This document shows positions 44,729 through 54,219 of a DNA stretch of 64,000 nt, piece after piece; the first letter of the stretch is position 1; every line of letters begins with the position of its first letter. Source of the DNA: CAMLJR01 sp964500675 (GTDB lineage: Bacteria > Pseudomonadota > Gammaproteobacteria > Pseudomonadales > CAMLJR01); the NCBI GenBank assembly GCA_964500675.1, contig CAZCNY010000004.1:62001-126000 (forward strand), in the 5' to 3' direction. The position numbers and the translations under genes were made by a program. The notes below the pieces were generated by a model. It searched no databases and was not told where the DNA came from. It worked only from the letters and a program-made list of their open reading frames with translations.

Positions 44729-45817
44729 ATGAGTGCGAAATGTGTCGCCCGCGCGGCAACTTCTGTACTTGTCGTCGGCCCGGCTTGGGTCGGCGACATG
44801 GTGATGGCACAGACGCTTTTTAAATTACTGCGCCAGCAAATTCCTGATCTCGCCATCGATGTGCTCGCGCCAGCGTGGAGTTTGCCGTTGCTCGCGCGCA
44901 TGCCCGAAGTGCGCCGCGCCATCGCGATGCCGCTGGGTCACGGCAAACTCGAACTCGGCGTGCGTTACCGGCTCGGTCGCGAATTGCATTCGCAGCGCTG
45001 CCAGCAAGCGCCGTATCAACAGGCGATAGTATTGCCGAATTCGTTGAAATCCGCGCTGGTACCGTGGTTCGCGCGCATCCCCAAACGCAGTGGCTGGCGC
45101 GGCGAAATGCGCTACGGGCTGCTCAACGATATGCGTATTCTCGATGAGAAAAAATATCCGCTGATGGTGCAGCGCTTTGCCGCGCTCGCGTTTGCTCCCG
45201 ACACGCCGCTGCCCGCAACACTGCCGACGCCGCAATTGACGATCGATGCCGCCGCGCGCGCGCAATTGCTAGCGCAATTTCGTCTCGCGACCGACACACC
45301 GCTCTTGGCGTTATGTCCCGGCGCGGAATTCGGCCCCGCCAAACGCTGGCCCGAAACGCATTACGCCGAGGTCGCGCGCGCGATGCTCGAGCGCGACTGG
45401 CAAGTGGCTATTTTCGGTTCGGAAAAAGATCGCGCGGTCGCACAAACGATTATCGATTTGTTGCCGGAAAACTTACGTATTCGCGCCGCCAATCTCGCGG
45501 GTGCGACCCAACTCGAACAAGCTGTGGATTTATTATCGGCGGCGACGGTCGTGGTGACCAACGATTCGGGGCTGATGCACATCGCCGCCGCCACGGGCCG
45601 CCCGCTCGTGGTCGTGTACGGCTCGACCTCGCCCGCGTTCACGCCGCCGCTCGCCGCGCACGTCGAAATTTTGCAATTGCCGGTCGATTGCGGCCCTTGT
45701 TTTCAGCGCGAATGTCCGCTCGGTCATTTAAAATGCTTGCGCGACTTGCCGCCTGCGCGCGTGCTCGACGCACTCGAAAAATTGCTCGCTGGCAGCGCGA
45801 TCTTTTCTCTCAGATAA
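44729..45817 (+). CDS. waaF: ADP-heptose--LPS heptosyltransferase II
   Basis: 362 residues of the GT9 family. VVGPAWVGDMVMAQTLFKLL opens the N-terminal domain. LCPGAEFGPAKRWPETHYAEV binds the nucleotide. VTNDSGLMHIAAATGRPLVV is the C-terminal signature. It adds the second heptose of the inner core. Its position directly after ilvE and before waaC supports the name. Confidence 0.94.
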   Translation: MSAKCVARAATSVLVVGPAWVGDMVMAQTLFKLLRQQIPDLAIDVLAPAWSLPLLARMPEVRRAIAMPLGHGKLELGVRYRLGRELHSQRCQQAPYQQAIVLPNSLKSALVPWFARIPKRSGWRGEMRYGLLNDMRILDEKKYPLMVQRFAALAFAPDTPLPATLPTPQLTIDAAARAQLLAQFRLATDTPLLALCPGAEFGPAKRWPETHYAEVARAMLERDWQVAIFGSEKDRAVAQTIIDLLPENLRIRAANLAGATQLEQAVDLLSAATVVVTNDSGLMHIAAATGRPLVVVYGSTSPAFTPPLAAHVEILQLPVDCGPCFQRECPLGHLKCLRDLPPARVLDALEKLLAGSAIFSLR

Positions 45818-45845
45818 CGTCATGGCCGTAACGGAAACGCACTGA

Positions 45846-46868
45846 ATGCGCATATTGGTGGTGAAAACTTCCTCGCTCGGCGATGTGATTCACACGCTGC
45901 CCGCGCTCACCGATGCGATGCGCGCGCTGCCGTTCGCGTCGTTCGATTGGGCGGTTGAAGAAGCTTTCGCGGAAGTGCCGGCCTGGCATCCGGCTGTGCG
46001 TGAAGTGATTCCCGTCGCGCTGCGACGCTGGCGCAAATCCGCAATCGCAAGTTTATTCGGCAGCGAATGGCGGCAATGCAAACGGCGGCTGCACGAACAT
46101 CATTACGACTGCGTGATCGATGCACAGGGTTTACTCAAAAGCGCCTGGCTCGCGCGGCAGGCGCGCGCGCCGATTTACGGGTTCGATCGAAATTCCGCGC
46201 GCGAGCCTGCCGCGACCTGGTTTTACCGCTATCAATTCGATGTGCCGTGGAGTTTGCACGCGGTCGAGCGCGTGCGCAGTCTATTCGCGCAAGCCTTGGG
46301 TTATGCATTGCCGACCGCGCGCGGCGATTATGGACTCGATAAGAATTTTTTCGTCGATATCGTGCCGCGCGCGCGCCGCGTGTTATTTCTGCACGGCACC
46401 ACGCACGCCGATAAACATTGGCCCGAAACGTATTGGCAACAACTGTGTGCGCAAGTGAATGCCGCCGGTTGCCGCGTCTTGCTGCCATGGGGTAACGATA
46501 TCGAACGCGCGCGCGCGCAACGCATCGCGGCGCATGCGCGCGACACCCCGGAGAGCCCGGGTGCGCACGTATTGCCGCGCATGAATTTGTCGCAACTCGC
46601 GAGCGAAATCGCTACCTGCGTCGCCGTCGTTACGGTCGACAGCGGCTTGGGCCACTTGACCGCAGCGCTCGATGTGCCCGCGGTTGCGCTCTACGGCCCT
46701 ACCGATCCCGCGGCGATCGGTACGTACGGGCAGCATCAACTCCATTTGCGTGCGAGCGACTTTCCCTCATCGAATATTGTCGCCGACCCGCCGATCATGG
46801 CGCCGCTGACCCCAGCTGTGGTCTGGACTGCATTGCAACCCTTGTTAGCTCAACCGGAGAAATCATAG
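45846..46868 (+). CDS. waaC: ADP-heptose--LPS heptosyltransferase I
   Basis: 340 residues of the GT9 family. MRILVVKTSSLGDVIHTLPA is the WaaC opening. LHGTTHADKHWPETYWQQL and VTVDSGLGHLTAALDVPAVA follow. It adds the first heptose to Kdo. It is 28 bases after waaF. Confidence 0.95.
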   Translation: MRILVVKTSSLGDVIHTLPALTDAMRALPFASFDWAVEEAFAEVPAWHPAVREVIPVALRRWRKSAIASLFGSEWRQCKRRLHEHHYDCVIDAQGLLKSAWLARQARAPIYGFDRNSAREPAATWFYRYQFDVPWSLHAVERVRSLFAQALGYALPTARGDYGLDKNFFVDIVPRARRVLFLHGTTHADKHWPETYWQQLCAQVNAAGCRVLLPWGNDIERARAQRIAAHARDTPESPGAHVLPRMNLSQLASEIATCVAVVTVDSGLGHLTAALDVPAVALYGPTDPAAIGTYGQHQLHLRASDFPSSNIVADPPIMAPLTPAVVWTALQPLLAQPEKS

Positions 46869-46888
46869 TTTTGCGTGAAACGGTTATC

Positions 46889-47374
46889 ATGCGGGTGTTG
46901 TCGTTCGTCTGCGTTTTCGCGCTGGCAAGCGCATGCCACGCGATCGAGCAAGCCGACGCCGTGCTCGTCAAAAAATCAGAGCGCGTGCTGTATTTATTGC
47001 GCGGCGGTCAAATACTCAAACAGTATAAAATCATGCTGGGGCCGCACTGGAAAGGACCAAAACTCATGGAGGGCGACGAGCGCACGCCCGAAGGTCATTA
47101 CATGCTCGACCGCAAAAATCCGAACAGCCATTTTTATAAATCGATTCGCGTGTCGTATCCAAATGCATTCGATATCGAGCGCGCGCAGAAATACAGTGTC
47201 GATCCCGGTAACGCCATCATGATTCACGGCATGAAAAATAGCTGGAGCAAAAAGACCGCCGCCCGGGCGCTCAAATTCAATTGGACCGATGGCTGCATCG
47301 CCGTCAAGAATAGCGACATGGATGAAATCTGGGACGCCGTTGCCGTCGGCACACCGATCGACATTAAGCCATGA
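46889..47374 (+). CDS. L,D-transpeptidase-like (YkuD) periplasmic protein
   Basis: 161 residues from ATG 46889, which gives a proper signal sequence (MRVLSFVCVFALASACHA); a TTG at 46871 would add six residues. The YkuD fold is shown by VKKSERVLYLLRGGQILKQY, HYMLDRKN, IMIHGMKNSW and TDGCIAVKNSDMDEIW, which holds the catalytic Cys. Proteins of this type crosslink peptidoglycan or attach proteins to it. It sits between waaC and waaG and overlaps waaG by four bases, so it is co-translated with the core genes. Confidence 0.85.
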   Translation: MRVLSFVCVFALASACHAIEQADAVLVKKSERVLYLLRGGQILKQYKIMLGPHWKGPKLMEGDERTPEGHYMLDRKNPNSHFYKSIRVSYPNAFDIERAQKYSVDPGNAIMIHGMKNSWSKKTAARALKFNWTDGCIAVKNSDMDEIWDAVAVGTPIDIKP

Positions 47375-48531
47375 GCTCATCAACCATCGACCTGGGTTTC
47401 GCGCTGTTTCATTATTTTCCCTATGGCGGACTTGAGCGCGACATGCTCACGATCGCGCGCGCGTGCCAGCAGCGCGGCCACGACATCACGATTTACACGG
47501 CGGCCTGGCAAGGCGATAAACCCGCTGATATGCGCGTGATCGAACTGCCATTGCGTGCGCGCAGCAATCACGCGCGCGCGCACGAATTCGCCGCGCGTCT
47601 GCACAAAATGCGCGATCCCAAACACTCCGCCATGATCGGCTTCAACAAAATGCCGGGGCTCGATGTCTATTACGCCGCCGATACCTGCTTCGCGGCGAAG
47701 GCATTCGAAGAGCGCAATTTCTTTTACCGCATGACGCCGCGCTGCCACGTCTATCTCGCGCTTGAAAACGCCGTGTTCGCGCGCGACAGCAACACCGAAA
47801 TATTGATGATCGCGGATGCGCAAATCGCCATCTACCAACGCTATTACAAGACGCCGCGCGAACGCTTGCATCTGCTGCCGCCGAATGTGCGTCGCGATTG
47901 CGTGATGCCGGATGACTACGCTGCGCAGCGCGAACAAATACGCGCGCGACATAAACTCGACACCAACGATTTTCTTATTTTATTTATCGGTTCGGACTAC
48001 CGCCGTAAAGGTTTGGATCGCGCCTTGCGCGGTATCGCGGCGCTGAACCCCACGCTGCGCAACCGCGTTAAGCTGTGGGTGATCGGACAGGATAAGTCCG
48101 CTGCATTTCTCAATTTGGCGCGCACGCTTGAGATCGAAAGCGCGGTGACTTTTCTTGGCGCGCGCGATGACGTGCCGCAATTGCTGTGGAGTGCCGACCT
48201 GCTGCTACACCCGGCCTATAGCGAAGCGGCCGGCCTGGTGTTACTCGAAGCGATGGCTGCGGGTGTTCCCGTCATCGCGTCGGCGCTATGCGGTCACGCG
48301 CACTATATCGGCGAGCATGCACTGGGGCGGGAACTCAAAGACCCCATCGCGCCGCGCGATATCGCGGCGGCCGTCGCCACCGTTGCGGCGGAAAGCCGCG
48401 CAACATGGCTCGAACGCGGCCGGCGTTTCGTCGAGCGCGCCGACATTTTCTCGATGCCGCAGCGCGCCGCCAACCTGATCGAACAAGTCGCCACACGCCG
48501 TCGACACAACAATACAGGATCGCGTGCGTGA
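47371..48531 (+). CDS. waaG: LPS core glucosyltransferase I (WaaG-like, GT4)
   Basis: 386 residues. LGFALFHYFPYGGLERDML is the WaaG-type opening. FIGSDYRRKGLDRALRGIA, then SEAAGLVLLEAMAAGVPVIA with its Glu motif, place it in GT4. It should add the first outer-core sugar to heptose II. It overlaps the preceding gene, and its TGA overlaps the GTG of the kinase gene. Confidence 0.93.
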   Translation: MSSSTIDLGFALFHYFPYGGLERDMLTIARACQQRGHDITIYTAAWQGDKPADMRVIELPLRARSNHARAHEFAARLHKMRDPKHSAMIGFNKMPGLDVYYAADTCFAAKAFEERNFFYRMTPRCHVYLALENAVFARDSNTEILMIADAQIAIYQRYYKTPRERLHLLPPNVRRDCVMPDDYAAQREQIRARHKLDTNDFLILFIGSDYRRKGLDRALRGIAALNPTLRNRVKLWVIGQDKSAAFLNLARTLEIESAVTFLGARDDVPQLLWSADLLLHPAYSEAAGLVLLEAMAAGVPVIASALCGHAHYIGEHALGRELKDPIAPRDIAAAVATVAAESRATWLERGRRFVERADIFSMPQRAANLIEQVATRRRHNNTGSRA

Positions 48532-50864
48532 ATAGCGTCGATAGCGACGCCATGGTTTTGCGCGATGCGTTTTTTTTACGAGAAGATAGCGCCGCCATGT
48601 GGCGCGGGCGCGATCCATTCCGCGCCGCGCAAGAGCAGACGGGAACGGTCTATCGCGATAAAGAAGGCCGCAGAACATTGCGCTTTGAATACGCGGGACA
48701 CGGTTACTTTCTCAAATTGCATCAAGGTGTCGGCTGGAAGGAGATTTTTAAAAATCTCATGCAGGGCCGCCTGCCCGTGCTCGGCGCGAAAAACGAATAC
48801 CGCGCGATTCGCGCACTCGAACAGCTGCGTATCGACACGCTCAGCATCGCGGCATACGGCCAGCGCGGATACAATCCGGCCACGCAATTATCGTTTTTAC
48901 TGACCGATGAATTGCAGAACGTCGAAAGTCTCGAAGATTTTTGCGGGCGCTGGCCGCAACAACCGCCAGCATTTGCCTTGAAACGAAAACTGATCGGACG
49001 CGTTGCCGCGATAGCGCGAACAATGCACCGCAGCGGCATCAATCACCGCGATTTTTATCTCTGCCATTTTTTATTGCAGAACAGCGCGCCGCCCATCACC
49101 GCCGAAAATCTCGACGCGCGCAAATTATATTTGATGGATTTACACCGCGCGCAAATCCGCAGGCGTGTACCGCAGCGCTGGCTGATCAAGGATTTGGGCG
49201 GCCTGTACTACTCCGCGCTCGATATCGGTCTCACCCGGCGCGATATTTTTCGCTTCATGCGCGCGTATACGCAGCGCTCATTGCGCGAATTGTTGCGACG
49301 CGAAGGCGATTTTTGGACAGCGGTGCGCGCGCGCGCGCACCGCATTTACGTGCGCGATCATTGCCGCGAACCACAATCCGCCGCATGGCTATCCCAATCG
49401 CCGATGCTCGATGCGTTTCTGCGCGGCGAGCGCCATCTTGCAACACCATCGACGTGCGCGCTGATCATCGACGGAAAAAATAAATCGCTGCGCATCGACT
49501 CGGTCTTGCGCCTTTTACCGCGCAAACGACTCGTCGTAAAAGCCAGACTCGACGGCCAGCCAGTCGTTATTAAGTTATTCGTGCGCTCGCACAGCAGTAA
49601 GCGCCACATCGAACGCGAGCGCGCCGGCTACACGCGGGTCTCACGTGCCGGAATACGCAGCCCGCAACTGCTGCATACGGTTGCGACAAGCTGCGGTCGC
49701 TTCGAAGGCGTGCTGTATGAATTCATCGACGCTCCAGCGCTCAGCGCGTGCTGGTCGCAGTTCACCGCAGACACTAAACGACGCTGGCTGCTCCGTATCA
49801 CGCGCATGATGTCGGCACTACATCGATCCGGAGCTTACCAAAGCGATATCCACGCGGATAATTTTCTAATTAACGATGACGAGTTGTATTTGCTCGATCT
49901 CGGCTCGATCGCGCGATCGAACGCACCGCTGCGGCGCCGTCAAAGCATCGCCAATCTCGGCGCGCTCATCGCGCAGTTCACTTTTGCCGAGCAAAAATTT
50001 TTTGCACCTTCGCTCGCCGACTATTGCGAACAACGCGGCTGGCACGATGTTGCGGATTTCAATATCGAGTTGCGTGAAGCGGTCAAAAAAAATTGGCAAT
50101 TGCGTAAGCGCGATTATCTGCACAAGGCGCTGCGCGAGTGCAAACTCACCGCATTCACGCAATCGTTCAAACGCGTGCAGGCATTGCGTCGCGATTGGCT
50201 GGGTGAAGATTTAACGCGCTTCTGCGCCGATCCCAATGCTTTCATGGCCGGGGGAACACTATTAAAAGCCGGCAACACTGCAACCGTGGTTAAGGCTTCG
50301 ATCAACGGCAAATCCGTCATCATCAAACGCTACAACATAAAAAACTGGCGGCACGCGCTGAGCCGCAGCCTGCGGCCAACGCGCGCCCAGCACGCGTGGC
50401 TTTATGCGCACTGGCTCGAACTCGCCGGCATCGAGAGCATGAAGCCCATCGCGCTCATCGAAAAGCGTTTCGGCTGTTGGCACCGCAGCGCTTATTTTGT
50501 CGGCACCTGGATCGATGCACCCGATTTGCTGTCGATCGGACGGCAGCGCCAATTGACCGCCAGCGAACTGAAGCATTTGCAAACACTGCTCGAAGCGATG
50601 CGCGCTGCACATTTAAGCCACGGCGATTTCAAAGCCAACAATTTGCTGCTGTGCGAAAACAGTATTGCGCTGATCGATCTCGACGCCTTGCGAGAACACA
50701 CCAGCATTATCACTTGGCGACGCGCGTTCAAGCGCGATATGGCGCGGCTGCTGCGCAACTGGCCGGAGCACACGGATATCGCCGCGCAGATAAAAGCCCT
50801 TATCGCGACCATCGCGCCATCGCTCAAGAAAGATAATCTTCCGCCCAACGTTCGCCTGCATTAA
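48528..50864 (+). CDS. waaP: LPS core heptose kinase WaaP fused to two further kinase-like domains
   Basis: 778 residues from GTG 48528, which overlaps the waaG stop (GTGA); ATG 48552 is an alternative. Longer readings to 48288 lie inside waaG. Domain 1 (about 1-265) is WaaP: GHGYFLKLHQGVGWKEIFKN and HRDFYLCHFLL (about 172-182). Domain 2 (about 300-540) has VVIKLF and SDIHADNFLIN (about 440). Domain 3 (about 570-770) has VIIKRYNIKNWRHA and HGDFKANNLLL (about 698). In Pseudomonas the corresponding kinases are encoded by separate genes, as I recall. The fusion could phosphorylate several core positions in one protein. Confidence 0.9.
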   Translation: MNSVDSDAMVLRDAFFLREDSAAMWRGRDPFRAAQEQTGTVYRDKEGRRTLRFEYAGHGYFLKLHQGVGWKEIFKNLMQGRLPVLGAKNEYRAIRALEQLRIDTLSIAAYGQRGYNPATQLSFLLTDELQNVESLEDFCGRWPQQPPAFALKRKLIGRVAAIARTMHRSGINHRDFYLCHFLLQNSAPPITAENLDARKLYLMDLHRAQIRRRVPQRWLIKDLGGLYYSALDIGLTRRDIFRFMRAYTQRSLRELLRREGDFWTAVRARAHRIYVRDHCREPQSAAWLSQSPMLDAFLRGERHLATPSTCALIIDGKNKSLRIDSVLRLLPRKRLVVKARLDGQPVVIKLFVRSHSSKRHIERERAGYTRVSRAGIRSPQLLHTVATSCGRFEGVLYEFIDAPALSACWSQFTADTKRRWLLRITRMMSALHRSGAYQSDIHADNFLINDDELYLLDLGSIARSNAPLRRRQSIANLGALIAQFTFAEQKFFAPSLADYCEQRGWHDVADFNIELREAVKKNWQLRKRDYLHKALRECKLTAFTQSFKRVQALRRDWLGEDLTRFCADPNAFMAGGTLLKAGNTATVVKASINGKSVIIKRYNIKNWRHALSRSLRPTRAQHAWLYAHWLELAGIESMKPIALIEKRFGCWHRSAYFVGTWIDAPDLLSIGRQRQLTASELKHLQTLLEAMRAAHLSHGDFKANNLLLCENSIALIDLDALREHTSIITWRRAFKRDMARLLRNWPEHTDIAAQIKALIATIAPSLKKDNLPPNVRLH

Positions 50865-50874
50865 GGCGTTATGC

Positions 50875-51750
50875 ATGAGTAACAGCTCGATGAATTCGCC
50901 CCTCGTCAGCGTCATCATTTCTTGCTACAACCACGAGCGTTACATCGAGACTGCAATTCTCAGCGTCATCGACCAAACCTATCCGAACATCGAGCTGCTC
51001 GTTTACGACGATGGTTCGCGCGACAACAGTGTCGAAATCATTCAGCATCTCGCCAATCGTTACGGTTTCTTTTTTCACGCGCAAACTAATCAGGGGCTTT
51101 CTCGAACGCTCAATACCGGTATCGCGCGTGCGCGCGGCCGTTTAATCGCACCGTTTGGCTCGGATGACATTATGTTGCCCGATCGTTTTGAGCGGCAGGT
51201 ACCGTGGCTGTTGGCGCGGCCGCATGTCGGCATCGCTGCCGGCAACATTATCAAAATTGACGAGCACGGCACGCCGCTACCCGCTAAGCGTCAGCGCCAC
51301 TATCCCGAACGGATTATGGATTTTGAGGATATGTTTTGCGGCCGACAAAAAGGGCCTGCCGCGGCGACACTGCTATTTCGCAAAGATGCGCTGGAACAAT
51401 GTGGCGGTTTTAATAGCGAAATCCGACTCGAAGATTTATATATCGAGTTAAAAATTGCCGAAAATGGCTGGAAAATTGGTGTTATGGAAGACACCATTTC
51501 GTATTACCGGGTACACTCAAGCAACACGATTAAGAATGAACGCTTCATGTACGAATCCGTGTTAAAAACCTACGCTTGTTTTTCAGCGCACCAGCAATAC
51601 CAAGCGGTCCGATCGAACTGGATCAATCATCAATTCGTCCGCGCATCGAATCGAGACAAAAAGTTGGCCAGAGAATGTCTTAGACAACTGCCGCTGCGTG
51701 CCTGGAATCTAAAAACACTGCGCGGCTTATGGCGCTTGTTTTTAAACTGA
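50875..51750 (+). CDS. Glycosyltransferase family 2 protein (LPS core region)
   Basis: 291 residues. LVSVIISCYNHERYIETAIL, ELLVYDDGSRDNSVEII and the metal motif in FGSDDIMLPDRFE are canonical GT2. The acceptor side carries CGGFNSEIRLEDLYIELK. It is 10 bases after the kinase gene and probably adds an outer-core sugar. Confidence 0.88.
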   Translation: MSNSSMNSPLVSVIISCYNHERYIETAILSVIDQTYPNIELLVYDDGSRDNSVEIIQHLANRYGFFFHAQTNQGLSRTLNTGIARARGRLIAPFGSDDIMLPDRFERQVPWLLARPHVGIAAGNIIKIDEHGTPLPAKRQRHYPERIMDFEDMFCGRQKGPAAATLLFRKDALEQCGGFNSEIRLEDLYIELKIAENGWKIGVMEDTISYYRVHSSNTIKNERFMYESVLKTYACFSAHQQYQAVRSNWINHQFVRASNRDKKLARECLRQLPLRAWNLKTLRGLWRLFLN

Positions 51751-51772
51751 ATCAGTTGCGCGGAAAGCCGCA

Positions 51773-52798
51773 ATGACAAATTCCACTTTCGATTACAAAC
51801 GTATTCTTATCATACTGCCGGAGCGATTAGGCGATGCGATATTTCATACGCCGTCGATTCGTTTACTAAAAAAAATGCGGCCTGACGCATCTATCGGTGT
51901 TATTGCTTTATCGCCGCTTTCAGCTGGCGTCATCGAAAACAGCCCCTATATTGACCATATTTACGTTAAGCCATCGCCTGAAGACACGCGGCGCGTGGCC
52001 AACGACTACGATGTCGTTTTAAATGTGCATAATCACAAAACTTCACGAGAGTATGTCAAGTGGCTGGGCATTCCGACATTAACGGAATTGCCGCCCGACC
52101 CATCGACTCATCAAAGTCAGCAGGCCCTGGATTTTGTTAAAGGTCTTCTCGGTTGCGAAGTTGAAGCAGAAGAAAGACGATACAACCTGCATCCTACATC
52201 CAGTAATTTCGAAAATATTGATCGCTTGTTGAAGAAAGGCGGCGTACAGGCCGATGATATTCTGATTGGTTGTCATATCGGCTGTCACAGTATCGCCAAA
52301 CAACAATGGAAATTCTGGAAGCCTATGGCGCACGAAAAAGTTTGGCCATCGGAGAATTTTATTTTGCTCGATGCTGCACTGCGTAAAACCAGCCGTCGAT
52401 TCCGGTTAGTTCTGACCGGCTCGAATGCGGAGAAGGTGCTGGGAAAAAAAATCAAAAATTGTGTTCCTGCCGCAATCGATCTCATCGATAAAACATCCGT
52501 CATGGACCTGGCCGCGTTGATGAACCGCTTGCATTTATTTGTAACACCCGATACCGGTGCATTGCATGTGGCATGCGCGAGCGATATCGGAATCGTCGCG
52601 CTATTTGGCCCAACGTCGGCTCACCGCACCGGCCCGTATCCATTGCAAAATAACTATAAAATTCTCGATGCGGCGACGATGCGTGAAATAACGGTTGCCG
52701 ACGTTGCTGACGCCATTATCACGCACCCCGATATCGTCAAAAGGCTCGCAAGCTGTCCAAAACTCGACGCTTGCACGCTGAACGATACGCTCGACTAA
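51773..52798 (+). CDS. GT9-family heptosyltransferase-like protein
   Basis: 341 residues. RILIILPERLGDAIFHTPSI and VTPDTGALHVACASDIGIVA with FGPTS are the two ends of the GT9 fold. It is clearly related to but distinct from WaaC and WaaF of this window. It may add a third heptose or another ADP-heptose-derived sugar. Its stop overlaps the convergent next gene by four bases. Confidence 0.85.
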   Translation: MTNSTFDYKRILIILPERLGDAIFHTPSIRLLKKMRPDASIGVIALSPLSAGVIENSPYIDHIYVKPSPEDTRRVANDYDVVLNVHNHKTSREYVKWLGIPTLTELPPDPSTHQSQQALDFVKGLLGCEVEAEERRYNLHPTSSNFENIDRLLKKGGVQADDILIGCHIGCHSIAKQQWKFWKPMAHEKVWPSENFILLDAALRKTSRRFRLVLTGSNAEKVLGKKIKNCVPAAIDLIDKTSVMDLAALMNRLHLFVTPDTGALHVACASDIGIVALFGPTSAHRTGPYPLQNNYKILDAATMREITVADVADAIITHPDIVKRLASCPKLDACTLNDTLD

Positions 52799-53916
52799 CC
52801 GTTGCGACGGTGATCGAGCTGAGCGATCAAATCGCGATAACGTTGACGGTAGGATTCGATATCAAACTCGGCAATTAAATGCCGCTCCAGCTTTTCGACA
52901 TAGGACTGGCGCTGTTGTGGCGTCCAGCTCAACGCGGTTTCGATAGCGTCAGCTAATTGCTGCGCATCGGCGCGATCAACCAGGATACCGTCCGCGCCCA
53001 CCGCTTCCGGTATGCCGCCAACCCGGCTCCCAATGACGGGAAGATTCGCCGCCATGGCCTCGAGCAACGAAAGACCAAAACCCTCCGACAACGATGGCAG
53101 CACGAAAAGATCCAACGCCTTGAGAAAACGATAGGCATCATTCACTTGACCGGTGACGATTGCGCGCGCCCCAGGCCCCAATGCATTTATACAATTGCGG
53201 ACATCGTCCTCGCCCTCGCCGCCACCGATGATAATCAGCCATAAATCGGCGTGACGCCGCATCAATCGTCCATACGCTTCAATCAAATATTTGTGGCCTT
53301 TTATGGGCTTAGTGCGACCAAGCGTGCCCACAACCGTGGCCTGTAAAGGCAAGCCCAGGTACGCGCGCGCCTCATCGCGCGGCAACTGACTGGCACGAAC
53401 GCCGGCAATATCGATCGCATTGCGAATCACAGCTGTTAGTTCGGCGGGGATATTGTGTGCGATAAGGTCCGCGCGCACTGCTGCGGACACCCCCACCATG
53501 CGCCAATTTTTATTTAATAATAATCGCGCCAGCCACTGCCGGCGCCTTCTATCGAATTGCTTGAAGGCATGAAACACGCTAACGAATTGCACATTGCTCA
53601 GAAAAATACTGGCAACCGCCATTTGTAACCAAGGCTTGTAGCGATGCGTGATGACGACATCGATTTTATGCAGCCGTATATACCGGATTAAACGCCACAC
53701 CACGGCGATATTGACGCGCTTGAGATCGCGCTTCGGAAAGTGGAACAGATTGATCGTGCAACCGATACGTTGCTGCAGCTTCTCGTCAGCTTCCCCGGTG
53801 AGAATTCCAAAAATAAATTCGTGCCCTGCGCCAGATAACCCACGAGCGGCCTCTTCGATCAAATCGAAGCCTTTCACCAAATCATGTGGCCGGTCGCAAA
53901 GCTGAAGTATTTTCAT
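52795..53916 (-). CDS. Glycosyltransferase family 4 protein
   Basis: 373 residues. ILQLCDRPHDLVKGFDLIEE opens the N-domain. VVGTLGRTKPIKGHKYLIEA and LPSLSEGFGLSLLEAMAANL carry the GT4 hallmarks, including the Glu motif. It lies opposite to the core genes around it, which suggests later insertion or inversion. Confidence 0.9.
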   Translation of the reverse strand: MKILQLCDRPHDLVKGFDLIEEAARGLSGAGHEFIFGILTGEADEKLQQRIGCTINLFHFPKRDLKRVNIAVVWRLIRYIRLHKIDVVITHRYKPWLQMAVASIFLSNVQFVSVFHAFKQFDRRRRQWLARLLLNKNWRMVGVSAAVRADLIAHNIPAELTAVIRNAIDIAGVRASQLPRDEARAYLGLPLQATVVGTLGRTKPIKGHKYLIEAYGRLMRRHADLWLIIIGGGEGEDDVRNCINALGPGARAIVTGQVNDAYRFLKALDLFVLPSLSEGFGLSLLEAMAANLPVIGSRVGGIPEAVGADGILVDRADAQQLADAIETALSWTPQQRQSYVEKLERHLIAEFDIESYRQRYRDLIAQLDHRRNG

Positions 53917-54219
53917 GGTGTATTAATTCTAGTGTCATAAAATTTCGTTTGATGTCACTGACAAACAATGACGAACATTCTGTTCCGCCGGATCTCTGCT
54001 GCCAAAACCGTCCCGATATCGACACCATCAATAACAGCGATGATGGCATGGGATAACTAACGATGAAAGCGCCACGGATTCTAAACGCGACGAAATTTTT
54101 GCCAGCGCTTATGTGCAACGGGTTACAATGAGGCATCATGGATTTGTGCGCGGCTGGTTTGCGGGATTGATAAGCGCGAATTTAGGCGCGCTCTTTATTT
54201 TTTGGAATTGTTGACAATA

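Noticed and set aside
54128..54214. 28-codon frame with a hydrophobic segment upstream of the ligase gene
   Set aside because: Too short to support, no ribosome site of note, and it overlaps the probable starts of the ligase. It might be a leader but nothing proves it.
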